This document shows positions 1 to 8,294 of a stretch of 64,000 nucleotides of DNA, in pieces. Location: positions 62,001 to 126,000 of the forward strand of contig NZ_CAKKLP010000008.1 in NCBI RefSeq assembly GCF_918698085.1. The letters are read 5' to 3'. The translations under genes and the position numbers were made by a program. The first letter of the stretch is position 1; every line of letters starts with the position of its first letter. A model generated the notes under the pieces. It ran no database searches. It saw nothing but the letters and a program-made list of their open reading frames with translations, and was not told the DNA's origin. The DNA comes from Chryseobacterium sp. Bi04. GTDB taxonomy: Bacteria > Bacteroidota > Bacteroidia > Flavobacteriales > Weeksellaceae.

Positions 1-662
1 CACTGAAAGGAATGATCCGGGAATATGAAGAAGAATTAGTATGGGCACACTTCGGTGTAAGAACAAAGAACGTTCATCATTTAAGACTTGGATTTTATAC
101 GGGAGCTATTTTTACGGAGAAACCCAAAAGAGAAAGGGATGTATATCCTATATTGCAACAGCTGAAAACCATTAATCCTACCGTTATAAGTTTAGCGTTC
201 GATCCTGAAGGAAGTGGTCCTGATACCCATTATAAAGTCTTACAGGCAATTGCCGCTGCCGTAAGGGAATGGAGCAAAGAAAAAGATCTGTCCCAACTTA
301 AAATATGGGGCTATAGAAATGTTTGGTATCAGTTCAATGCAGCCGATGTCACTCATATTTTCCCGGTATCCCTTAATGGAATGAGTACAATGGATGAAAG
401 TTTTACCAACAGCTATCTAAGCCAGGTAAACGCCTCCTTCCCAAGTTACAGATACAACGGAAAATTCAGTCATCTTTCTATACAAACCTGGGTAGAACAG
501 CTTCAGGCTGCTCAGTTGATATTGGGAAAACCTTATTTTTATGATAACGAAAGTCCACGTCTCCGGGCAACCCATGGCCTTCTTTTCTTTAAAGAAATGA
601 ATGTGGAAGAATTTCTGCAATCTGCCCGTGAGCTGGAACAATCTACAGAAGGGGTGTTTTAG
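1..662 (+). CDS. C-terminal part of a PIG-L/GlcN6P-deaminase-like protein (partial)
   Basis: The reading frame is open to the left window edge, so only about 219 C-terminal residues are seen. The segment LAFDPEGSGPDTHYKVLQA and the following WGYRNVW resemble the LmbE/PIG-L-like C-terminal half fused to glucosamine-6-phosphate deaminase in long (about 640-residue) Bacteroidota NagB proteins. Such proteins act in the cytoplasm in amino-sugar catabolism, converting GlcN6P to fructose-6-P and ammonia; the role of the C-terminal half is less clear. The deaminase half would lie upstream of the window. The assignment rests on motif memory, and a stand-alone PIG-L family deacetylase is the main alternative. 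Confidence 0.55.
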   Translation, partial: LKGMIREYEEELVWAHFGVRTKNVHHLRLGFYTGAIFTEKPKRERDVYPILQQLKTINPTVISLAFDPEGSGPDTHYKVLQAIAAAVREWSKEKDLSQLKIWGYRNVWYQFNAADVTHIFPVSLNGMSTMDESFTNSYLSQVNASFPSYRYNGKFSHLSIQTWVEQLQAAQLILGKPYFYDNESPRLRATHGLLFFKEMNVEEFLQSARELEQSTEGVF

Positions 663-777
663 TAGCCGTTTTTATAAGTAACTTCCCACTCTTTGAAAGA
701 AATACAGAGAAAACAAAACTTAATAAAAAAAGAAATACGAATGACGCAGGGCTAGTCCTTGTATCAAAAGATAATCA

Positions 778-1869
778 ATGACCATACAAGATCTAAAAAC
801 CAATAACCTCATCCTCTTTGAAGCCATCTCCGGAAGCCGTGCTTTCGGCCTGGCTACGGAAACCTCAGATACGGATATCCGTGGAGTATATTATGTACCG
901 AAAGAAGATTTCTTTGGGCTGAACTATATTCCACAGATTTCCAATGAGACCAATGATATCACCTATTATGAAATCGGGAGATTTGTAGAATTGCTGCAGA
1001 AAAACAATCCCAATATCCTGGAAATTCTGGCAAGCCCGGAGGACTGTATCCTTCATAAAGATCCGCTGATTGATCTTCTGAAAACAGAAGACTTTCTATC
1101 CAAACTATGCAAAGAGAGTTTTGCAGGATATGCCGTTTCACAGATTAAAAAAGCGAAAGGTCTCAACAAAAAGATATTAAATCCTATAGATAAAGAAAGA
1201 AAATCTGTTATGGATTTCTGTTGTATCCTTGATGGACAAGGCTCTGTTCCTTTGAAGAAATGGCTGCATGAATTCCCCTCATCTGGAGACAAGCCCGAAG
1301 GACGGGATGGTCTTTTACAGGAAAGGTGTGGATTAGTGAGCATCGACCATACTAAAGGAATGTTTGCCTTATTTTATGATGAATCAGGAACATTAGGGTA
1401 TAAGGGTATTATTCAGAATGAAGAAGCCAATCAGGTTTCTGTATCATCTGTGCCGAAGGATGAAAAGCCAACCGCTTATCTCTTCTGCAATCTGGATGCC
1501 TATTCTACGTACTGTAAAGACTACAGGGAATATTGGAAATGGATTTCTGAACGTAATGAAGACCGTTATAATGTTAATCAAAATCATGGACAGAATTATG
1601 ACAGCAAAAATATGATGCATACCATCCGTCTCTTGCAGTCGTGTGAGCATATTTTTAAAACCAATTCTTTGCATACCCGTGTAGAAAACCGTGATGAATT
1701 ACTGAATATCAAAGCCGGAAACATGCCTTATGATTCATTAATACAAAAAGCTGAAGATTTGCTAGAATCAATTGATTTCCATCATACAACATCCAATTTG
1801 CCTGAGTCTCCTGATCTGGAAGAAACAACAAAAATTTTAATAATGATCAGGGAGAAGCTATATCAATAA
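778..1869 (+). CDS. Nucleotidyltransferase-superfamily protein (RlaP/YcgL type)
   Basis: A 363-residue protein. Its N-terminus has the Pol-beta nucleotidyltransferase signature: GS at residues 19-20 followed by D31-x-D33 (GSRAFGLATETSDTDIRGVY), the expected nucleotide-binding turn and metal-binding aspartates. This matches the COG3541/RlaP group, some members of which sit beside RNA ligases; no RNA ligase is seen here. The substrate is unknown. The ATG at 778 is the first good start, 115 bases after the preceding gene, and the gene stands alone. The family call is firm, the physiological role is not. Confidence 0.75.
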   Translation: MTIQDLKTNNLILFEAISGSRAFGLATETSDTDIRGVYYVPKEDFFGLNYIPQISNETNDITYYEIGRFVELLQKNNPNILEILASPEDCILHKDPLIDLLKTEDFLSKLCKESFAGYAVSQIKKAKGLNKKILNPIDKERKSVMDFCCILDGQGSVPLKKWLHEFPSSGDKPEGRDGLLQERCGLVSIDHTKGMFALFYDESGTLGYKGIIQNEEANQVSVSSVPKDEKPTAYLFCNLDAYSTYCKDYREYWKWISERNEDRYNVNQNHGQNYDSKNMMHTIRLLQSCEHIFKTNSLHTRVENRDELLNIKAGNMPYDSLIQKAEDLLESIDFHHTTSNLPESPDLEETTKILIMIREKLYQ

Positions 1870-1978
1870 TATGGAAAGCCCGGAGGGTAGAGACAAGAGA
1901 TTTAGAAATTGGAGACTTAGAGACGTGAGACTATTTACCCTTTAGGTTTTGAACTCAATAATTCATCACTTCTAGGGT

Positions 1979-2013
1979 CTCTCACTCTCAAACTCTACCA
2001 CCCTCCAACCCTC
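1979..2013. repeat. Left arm of a 35-bp inverted repeat (pyrimidine-rich here)
   Basis: This segment is the reverse complement of 3281-3315 with a single mismatch. The two arms lie just outside a block holding the TfoX-domain gene and the DUF2975/HTH pair. The surrounding bases (1870-2010 and 3262-3415) also share loosely similar runs rich in GAGAC/GTCTC, pointing to a dispersed low-complexity intergenic family. Confidence 0.7.
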
Positions 2014-2028
2014 TAACCTCCGGAAACC

Positions 2029-2373
2029 TCACTTCTTCTTCGAGGCTTTAGCGATTGTATTATAATCAAGACAGATTTTTATCCAATACTCAAAATCATC
2101 GGGTTTTTGAAAACCAATGGGCTCTACATAGCAATAGTCTTTGAGCTGTTTTCCTCTCATGATCATCGGAAGAAAACCGTTTTTTTCCGAAACCTCATCT
2201 TCCAATTCGGGGTTATAGCGGCACATCAGGTTGTCATGGCTGATATTGATGCACATCTTCCCGTTGACAAGAAATGATAATCCGCTGAACATTTTCTTTT
2301 CCTCAACTTCAATATCATGAACTTTGGAAAGCCGTTCACGAACCCTATCTGCCAATTCAATATTGTAAGCCAT
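2029..2373 (-). CDS. TfoX/Sxy N-terminal-domain protein
   Basis: A 114-residue protein matching the TfoX N-terminal domain: an early MFSGLSFLVNGKMCINI strand, then RYNPELEDEV, then a lysine-rich end. Full TfoX/Sxy of gamma-proteobacteria regulates competence, but stand-alone N-terminal-domain proteins like this one are common in Bacteroidota and their role is not established. It is transcribed alone, convergent with the nucleotidyltransferase gene. The start (ATG at 2373) is preceded by an AT-rich promoter region. The domain is confident; function is unknown. Confidence 0.8.
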   Translation of the reverse strand: MAYNIELADRVRERLSKVHDIEVEEKKMFSGLSFLVNGKMCINISHDNLMCRYNPELEDEVSEKNGFLPMIMRGKQLKDYCYVEPIGFQKPDDFEYWIKICLDYNTIAKASKKK

Positions 2374-2488
2374 GATCTTTTATTTTTTCACTATTTAAAA
2401 TTACATAAAAACAGTATTCAACACAGCTTTTTTCACTATTATTTCATTGTAGAGGTTTTATAAAATAAAATTTTATTTAAATTAATTA

Positions 2489-2517
2489 TTGTTTTACGAT
2501 AATTAATTATATATTTG
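2489..2517 (+). promoter_or_regulatory. Bacteroidota-type promoter of the DUF2975-HTH pair
   Basis: TTG at 2489-2491 and TATATTTG at 2510-2517 with an 18-bp spacer fit the TTG / TAnnTTTG consensus. The start codon lies 23 bases past the -7 element. Confidence 0.65.
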
Positions 2518-2540
2518 TAACACTAATTAATGATCGTGTC

Positions 2541-3056
2541 ATGAACCAGACCAAAATTATTTCAAGAATTTTATTTTATATCTGCGCTCTGCTTTCTGCC
2601 GGATATTTAATTACTTTTGTGTATTCCGTTCTATGTCTGGCAACAGGATTCTCTGTTACGCCTTATAAAGATGGACAATATCTTCATATCAATTATCCGT
2701 TCACCGAAAAACCGTTTCTGAATATTGAAAACAATTCTCCGTATATCATCTTTTCTTTTCTAGCTGTTTTACTTTCTTATGGAATCTTTTTCTGGCTTTC
2801 CGCAAAAGTTTTCAAAGTTTTTTTCCAGCCAAAACTGTTTACAAAAGATCATATACAACAGCTTAAGAGATTTTACCTGTATAATATTTTTATCCCACTC
2901 CCACTGGTTATTGTTGCCTGTTTCTTTGTGGAAGTAGAAAGTATCATCTGGGGACTGGTGTTTATTCACTTTATGCTTGGAATTTTCTGTCTGTTTCTTG
3001 CGAATATCTTCAAGCAAGGACTACATTTGCAAAACGAACAAGACCTATTTATTTAA
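2541..3056 (+). CDS. DUF2975 membrane protein
   Basis: A 171-residue integral membrane protein with about four hydrophobic segments (roughly residues 10-32, 68-92, 110-135, 140-160). DUF2975 proteins are typically encoded with a small Xre/YozG-type helix-turn-helix protein, exactly as here, where the next gene starts one base after this stop. The pair is thought to form a membrane-linked regulatory unit, but its signal is unknown. A well-formed promoter sits immediately upstream. Confidence 0.8.
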   Translation: MNQTKIISRILFYICALLSAGYLITFVYSVLCLATGFSVTPYKDGQYLHINYPFTEKPFLNIENNSPYIIFSFLAVLLSYGIFFWLSAKVFKVFFQPKLFTKDHIQQLKRFYLYNIFIPLPLVIVACFFVEVESIIWGLVFIHFMLGIFCLFLANIFKQGLHLQNEQDLFI

Positions 3057-3057
3057 C

Positions 3058-3261
3058 ATGCCAATTATAGTCAACTTAGATGTCATGCTAGCCAAACGAA
3101 AAATGCAGAGTAAAGAATTGGCAGAAAAACTGGGAATCACTCCCGTAAACCTTTCTATCCTAAAAACAGGAAAAGCCAAAGGCGTGCGTTTCGATACCCT
3201 GGAAGCCATCTGTAAAATTCTGGAATGCCAGCCTGGAGATATACTGGAATATAAGGATTAG
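3058..3261 (+). CDS. Small HTH transcriptional regulator (YozG/Xre type)
   Basis: A 67-residue protein that is essentially one helix-turn-helix domain: LDVMLAKRKMQSKELAEKLG then ITPVNLSILKTGKAK, ending CQPGDILEY, the usual close of this family. The ATG at 3058 lies one base after the stop of the DUF2975 gene, so the two are translationally coupled; a longer in-frame start inside the membrane-protein gene (2977) is less likely because family members start at this position. It is probably a DNA-binding regulator that autoregulates the pair (inference from context). Confidence 0.85.
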   Translation: MPIIVNLDVMLAKRKMQSKELAEKLGITPVNLSILKTGKAKGVRFDTLEAICKILECQPGDILEYKD

Positions 3262-3280
3262 GTTTTGAGTGAAAGAGTTT

Positions 3281-3315
3281 GAGGGTTTGAGGGTGGTAGA
3301 GTTTGAGAGTGAGAG
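3281..3315. repeat. Right arm of the 35-bp inverted repeat (purine-rich here)
   Basis: Reverse complement of 1979-2013 with one mismatch. It lies in the 254-bp space between the HTH gene and the ABC operon, which otherwise shows only low-complexity sequence. Confidence 0.7.
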
Positions 3316-3515
3316 CTTCTATTATTGAGCTGCTAGCCCAAAGCATAAGATAATCTCTACGCGTCTCTTGTCTCTATGTCTCCTGTCCCTACTTCTCCAA
3401 GTCTCAAAATCTATCATTACTCTTAAGTCACAGTTTACAAATCATCATTATTTACCATTATTAAAAGCAGCCTGAAAAAAGACTGCCTGTCATTCTATTA
3501 CCCAAACACAACACT

Positions 3516-4388
3516 ATGAACACCTTATCTATCAACAACCTTAGCCTCACCTACAAGAATGGTTTCCAGGCCATTAAAGACATTTCATTGGAAATCGAAA
3601 ACGGGATGTTCGGTTTACTGGGTCCAAACGGAGCCGGAAAATCGTCCTTAATGAAAACCATTGTAGGATTGCAGAAACCCAGTTCTGGCACCCTGTTTTT
3701 TAATGATGTGAATATTGCTGAAAACCCTGCCTATATAAAACAGAACCTGGGATTTCTTCCACAGGATTTTGGAGTATACCCTAAAGTCTCCGCTTATGAT
3801 CTCCTGGAGCATATCGCAGTACTCAAAGGTATTACAGACAAAACGAAACGTAAAAACCAAATTCTAAATCTGCTTGAAAAAGTGAATCTTTCAAATTTCA
3901 GGAACAAAGAGGTTCATACCTTTTCCGGAGGGATGAAGCAGCGTTTTGGAGTTGCTCAGGCTCTATTGGGTGATCCTAAAATTATTATCGTGGATGAACC
4001 CACTGCCGGTTTAGATCCTGAAGAACGTAACCGTTTCAATGCTTTACTAAACGACATCAGCCAGGAGGTCATCGTTATTCTGTCGACCCATCTGGTGGAA
4101 GATGTCAGAAATCTCTGTTCGGAGATGGCCGTGATGAACCATGGACAGATCCTGCGAAAAGGAAATCCCGGAAAATTAATGGCAGCACTGGAAAACAGAA
4201 TCTGGTCAAAACCCATTGATAAAAATGATCTTGAAACTTATGATTCCAGCTATGAGATCATCAGCAGGCAACTGATAGAAAGAGAACTTCAGATCACTGT
4301 TTTTTCTGAAGAGTCACCCAAAGATTTCAGTCCTGTAACTCCTTTACTTGAGCATGTTTACTTCCATACGCTAACCCAAAAACCTTAG
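3516..4388 (+). CDS. ABC transporter ATP-binding protein
   Basis: A 290-residue cytoplasmic ATPase with all expected motifs: Walker A GPNGAGKS (36-43), Q-loop LPQD (81-84), signature SGGM (137-140), Walker B IIIVDEP (156-162) and H-loop His192. It belongs to the ABC-2 (DrrA/CcmA-like) group, whose exporters pair with membrane permeases. The permease-peptidase fusion starts two bases after its stop, so the two surely form one complex. Cargo is unknown. The C-terminal 80 residues after the nucleotide-binding domain are divergent. Confidence 0.9.
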   Translation: MNTLSINNLSLTYKNGFQAIKDISLEIENGMFGLLGPNGAGKSSLMKTIVGLQKPSSGTLFFNDVNIAENPAYIKQNLGFLPQDFGVYPKVSAYDLLEHIAVLKGITDKTKRKNQILNLLEKVNLSNFRNKEVHTFSGGMKQRFGVAQALLGDPKIIIVDEPTAGLDPEERNRFNALLNDISQEVIVILSTHLVEDVRNLCSEMAVMNHGQILRKGNPGKLMAALENRIWSKPIDKNDLETYDSSYEIISRQLIERELQITVFSEESPKDFSPVTPLLEHVYFHTLTQKP

Positions 4389-4390
4389 TC

Positions 4391-7300
4391 ATGAACAGCC
4401 TTTTTTTATTTGAAGCCAAGCGCAATATCAAGCACTGGCTTACCTACCTTATTGCCTTAATCCTGGTCTTTATAGGTATTTTCTGTGGCAATCGGTTTAA
4501 TCTTTCAGTAGGAGAAGGTATTTATCTCAATTCGCCTTATACGATTGGATTCATGTCCGGAATGCTCAGTCTTTCTATTATTTTCTTTGCTACTGTTTAT
4601 GCATTACAGCTGATTTTTAAAGATTGGGATACCCAATTCGACCTTCTCCTCTTTTCTTTTCCTATATCAAAATCCACCTACCTTAAGGGTAAATTTCTAA
4701 CCTACTTTTTACAGACTTTTTTAAGTTTCTGCTTCTTGATGATCGGTTTCCTTGCAGGCCAGATGATGCGTACGGGAAGTGAAATGCACAACGAGTTCAA
4801 TATAGGTTACTATCTATATCCATTATTTATCTTTGGATTTATCAACAGTCTTCTGGTTTGCAGTTTTCTGTTTTTGATATCTCTTACCCTCCGGAAAAAA
4901 TTGATCGTTGTCATTGGCGGACTGTTTCTCTACGTATTTTATATGATTGTTTTGCTGTTTTCCAATTCACCATTTATGGCCGGAAGCATTCCTCAGTCTT
5001 TGGAAGCGCAGCAGATTTCTGCATGGCTGGATCCGTTTGGGCTCTCCTCTTACTTTCTGGAAGCCCGAACCTTTACTGTTCATCAGAAAAATACGCAGGT
5101 AGTATTTTTTACAGGATATTTACTCGTCAACAGGCTTTTATTTCTTATCATATCCATCGGTTTTCTATTTCTTAGCCTCAGGGTATTTTCTTTTTCAAAA
5201 ATTTTTAAGCACAAGACAAAGAAGGCGGTCAAAGAAGTGGATTCTTCCCATAAGACATTAGCCTTACAATATTCTGCCGTTCTGCCCACTTTTGGGAAAA
5301 CAGCTTCTATTAAAGCCACCCTCTTCTTTGCCCGGATTGATCTTATTTATCTGTTCAAAAGTATCACCGTTCCGGCTGTATCCATCCTTTTATTATTTTT
5401 TGTCGGGATGGAAATGTATGCCGAAATAGAGAAAGGGATCCGTCTTCCCCAAAAATATGCCGGTTCCGGGCTTATGGCCACTACCATTTCAGAAAACTTT
5501 CCGCTGTTCGGGTTGCTTATTTCTGCCTATTTTATTAATGATCTTTACTGGAGAAGCCGCTCCTCATGGTTCTTTTTGATTGAAAACACTACTTTTTACT
5601 CCAAAAATAAGCTGCTGGGGCATTTTCTTTCCATCAGTTTACTGTTAGTTTTCTTTACAGGAATTTTGATCATTCAGGGAATCATTTTCCAGGCTGCCTA
5701 TCAGTATTTCCATATCGACTGGAATGCTTATCTGCCGGTCTTTCTTTTCAATACGGTTCCCTTGATTCTTTTTTCCGTTCTTATCCTGTTGATCAATGAC
5801 AGCATCAGGAATAGATTTATAGCGCTGGGAGTATCTGTTCTTGCGGTTTTTATATTGGCAGGTCCTGTTTCCGGAAAAATACTGTCTTACCCTCTTTTCA
5901 GAATATTTTCAGACTTTAAAGGTACTTACAGTGATTTCAATGGCTATGGAATTTATCAATTAGCTTTTGCACAAAGGCTTTTATTCGGAATGGGTGTGAT
6001 GGTTACAGTGTGGATGCTCAATCAGTGGATTACATTGAAAAAAATAATACTCAGCCAGGCAGTTTTCACTTCTATTGTACTGTTCTCGGGAATATATGCC
6101 GGGACTTTTTTTATGAAGGGTTATATTCCCAAAGAGGAGGAGAAAGAAATTTCAAACTCGGTACAGTATGAAAAAAGTTTCAGGAAATACGAAAATCTCC
6201 CACAACCTGACATTACAGATATTACTACGGAAATCCAGCTCTATCCTTCAGAAAATTCATATCAGATCATTGGGAAGTATAAGCTTAAAAACCAAACTGA
6301 CCAGCCTGTCAGCAAAGTTTTGATTAATTTTAATCATGATTTAAAACTGGAAAATGCAGTTTTAAAATCAGGCTCTGAAGCCATGAAGATCACTGAAAAC
6401 ACTACGGAAATACAATTAAGACAGCCCATGCAGCCTAATGAAACGGCGGTTCTTGATTTTAAATTATCTTACCATTGGGTTCCAGTCAACGGTCACCAGT
6501 CCTTTAATGCTATCATAGAAAACGGTTCATTTATGAGGGTCAGCAGGTATTTCCCGTCGGTGGGCTATCAGAAAGATAAAGAAATTGAAGATCCGAAAAT
6601 ACGGCAGGATAACCAGCTTGGAAAACTGGCCTCACTAAAAAATCCTGAAGCTCCCGGAGTCTCCAAAAAAGATTTTATCAATCTTGACATGACTGTTTCT
6701 ACTGATAAACATCAAATCGCTATAGGAACCGGTGATCTGGTAAAGAAATGGACAAAATCAGGCCGTCATTATTTTCAGTATAAAGCAGAAAATATACCTT
6801 TCAGATTTGCTGTTTCTTCTGCAGAATACAAGGTGAAAAGTATTCATTGCAAAGGAATTACAATCAATATTTTTTATCATCCGAAGCATGTTGAAAATGT
6901 AGATCACCTGCTGGAAAATACTAAAATCACTTTGGATTACTGTCAGCAGAATTTTGGAAAATATCCTTTTAAAACTATCAATTTTGCGGAAATTTCTTCT
7001 TTTACCAGAGGTTTTGCTGCTACAGCCTATCCATCTGTTGTTTTTATGCCTGAAGATATGGTTTTCCACGCCAATATTCATGCTGATCAGAATCAGGATG
7101 TCATCAATGAACTTGCAGGACACGAGCTTTCCCATTTATGGTGGGGAAACAGCCAGATTAATCCTGATGACAGAAAAGGTGCTATAATGCTCACTGAAAC
7201 CCTTGCCATGTACACTGAAATGATGCTCTACAAAAAAATGCATGGCAAAGCAGAGATGATGAAAAGAATAGAGGTCCATCAGCAGATCTATGATAATGAA

Positions 7301-7561
7301 AAAGGACTGTCTGAGAATATCCCCATCTATAAAGCCACCGGAGATGCAACTCATGTTTCCTATTCTAAAGGAGCTGTTGCCATGGTAAAACTAAGTGATC
7401 TGATAGGTGAAGAAAAAGTAAATACAGCCCTGCGAAACTTTTTAAAAAATAACAGTTATCCTAAAAAGCCTACTTCACTGGATCTTATCAATGAGTTTTA
7501 TAAAGTTGCCCCTAATGAACATTCTAAAAAACAGATTGATACATTATTTAAAGCTATATAA
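4391..7561 (+). CDS. ABC-2 permease fused to an M1-family (gluzincin) peptidase domain
   Basis: A 1056-residue protein. Residues 1-580 contain about twelve hydrophobic segments in two ABC-2 permease-like halves. After about residue 600 comes an extracytoplasmic M1 aminopeptidase-like region with HELSH at 911-915, LWWGN right after, and a downstream TETLAMYTE glutamate about 20 residues beyond the second His (classical M1 spacing is 18). No clear GxMEN exopeptidase motif is visible, so true aminopeptidase activity is uncertain. The same fusion architecture is known in Bacteroidota and some Proteobacteria beside an ABC ATPase, as here. It may process peptides linked to transport; the substrate is unknown. 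Confidence 0.85.
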   Translation: MNSLFLFEAKRNIKHWLTYLIALILVFIGIFCGNRFNLSVGEGIYLNSPYTIGFMSGMLSLSIIFFATVYALQLIFKDWDTQFDLLLFSFPISKSTYLKGKFLTYFLQTFLSFCFLMIGFLAGQMMRTGSEMHNEFNIGYYLYPLFIFGFINSLLVCSFLFLISLTLRKKLIVVIGGLFLYVFYMIVLLFSNSPFMAGSIPQSLEAQQISAWLDPFGLSSYFLEARTFTVHQKNTQVVFFTGYLLVNRLLFLIISIGFLFLSLRVFSFSKIFKHKTKKAVKEVDSSHKTLALQYSAVLPTFGKTASIKATLFFARIDLIYLFKSITVPAVSILLLFFVGMEMYAEIEKGIRLPQKYAGSGLMATTISENFPLFGLLISAYFINDLYWRSRSSWFFLIENTTFYSKNKLLGHFLSISLLLVFFTGILIIQGIIFQAAYQYFHIDWNAYLPVFLFNTVPLILFSVLILLINDSIRNRFIALGVSVLAVFILAGPVSGKILSYPLFRIFSDFKGTYSDFNGYGIYQLAFAQRLLFGMGVMVTVWMLNQWITLKKIILSQAVFTSIVLFSGIYAGTFFMKGYIPKEEEKEISNSVQYEKSFRKYENLPQPDITDITTEIQLYPSENSYQIIGKYKLKNQTDQPVSKVLINFNHDLKLENAVLKSGSEAMKITENTTEIQLRQPMQPNETAVLDFKLSYHWVPVNGHQSFNAIIENGSFMRVSRYFPSVGYQKDKEIEDPKIRQDNQLGKLASLKNPEAPGVSKKDFINLDMTVSTDKHQIAIGTGDLVKKWTKSGRHYFQYKAENIPFRFAVSSAEYKVKSIHCKGITINIFYHPKHVENVDHLLENTKITLDYCQQNFGKYPFKTINFAEISSFTRGFAATAYPSVVFMPEDMVFHANIHADQNQDVINELAGHELSHLWWGNSQINPDDRKGAIMLTETLAMYTEMMLYKKMHGKAEMMKRIEVHQQIYDNEKGLSENIPIYKATGDATHVSYSKGAVAMVKLSDLIGEEKVNTALRNFLKNNSYPKKPTSLDLINEFYKVAPNEHSKKQIDTLFKAI

Positions 7562-7578
7562 AAGAAAAACAGTACGCT

Positions 7579-8137
7579 AAATTTTCTTTCATAATATATT
7601 TTACCCGTCCCTGGTGATGCTCTGAAACAGAGAACAGGAATCTAGTGGTTAGGTTGGGACACGCAAAGACGCAAGGAGTATAGGAGAATAGACTGTTTTA
7701 AGACGCAAGTATTTTATCTCCGATAAAATTGAATATCGTTACAAATTATTATTTGTGCATTCAAAATTTCTTTTATAATGTATTTTAACTTGTCCCTGGT
7801 GATGCTCTGAAACAAAGAACAGGAATCTAATGGTTGGGTTGCGATACGTAAAGACGCAAGGAGTAGAGGATAATAGGCTGTTTTAAGGCGCAAGGATTTT
7901 ATCTCTGATAAAATTGAATATCGTTACAAATTATTATTTGTGTATTCAAAATTTTCTTTTATAATGTATTTTAACTTGTCCCTGGTGATGCTCTGAAACA
8001 GAGAGTAGGAATCTAATGGTTGGGTTGCGATACGTAAAGACGCAAGGAGTAGAGGATAATAGACTGTTTAAGGCGCAAGGATTTTATCTTCGATAAAATT
8101 GAATACCGTTACAAATTATTTATTTGTGCATTCAATA
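7579..8137. repeat. Three tandem 185-186 bp repeats
   Basis: The segment starting GTCCCTGGTGATGCTCTGAA recurs at 7607, 7792 and 7978, a period of 185-186 bp, with the whole unit well conserved. Each unit ends in an imperfect palindrome of the form ACAAATTATTATTTGT. No ORF runs through the array. It fills most of the 733-bp space between the peptidase fusion and pnp; 8138-8249 shows nothing recognisable. Confidence 0.85.
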
Positions 8138-8249
8138 CAGCATATTTGCAGTAATCCTTGATGTTCTTCCGCCTTAAAAATTTGCAGCATACATTATTTG
8201 CATAATTTCAGTAAACATAACAAGTATAACAATGCTTATACAAAACAAA

Positions 8250-8272
8250 AGATCCCTCAAATTGAGGAATCT
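8250..8272 (-). terminator. Intrinsic terminator of pnp
   Basis: AGATCCCTCAA / TTGAGGAATCT form a stem with minimal loop; read on the minus strand it is followed by a T-rich run. It lies about 22 bases past the pnp stop codon. The plus side also has a T-run, so it may work in both directions. Confidence 0.75.
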
Positions 8273-8294
8273 TTTTATATCTAAGAATAATATC

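Noticed and set aside
7579-8137. Tandem riboswitches
   Set aside because: Units do not precede a gene on the plus strand and pnp points toward them; no known aptamer core recognised.
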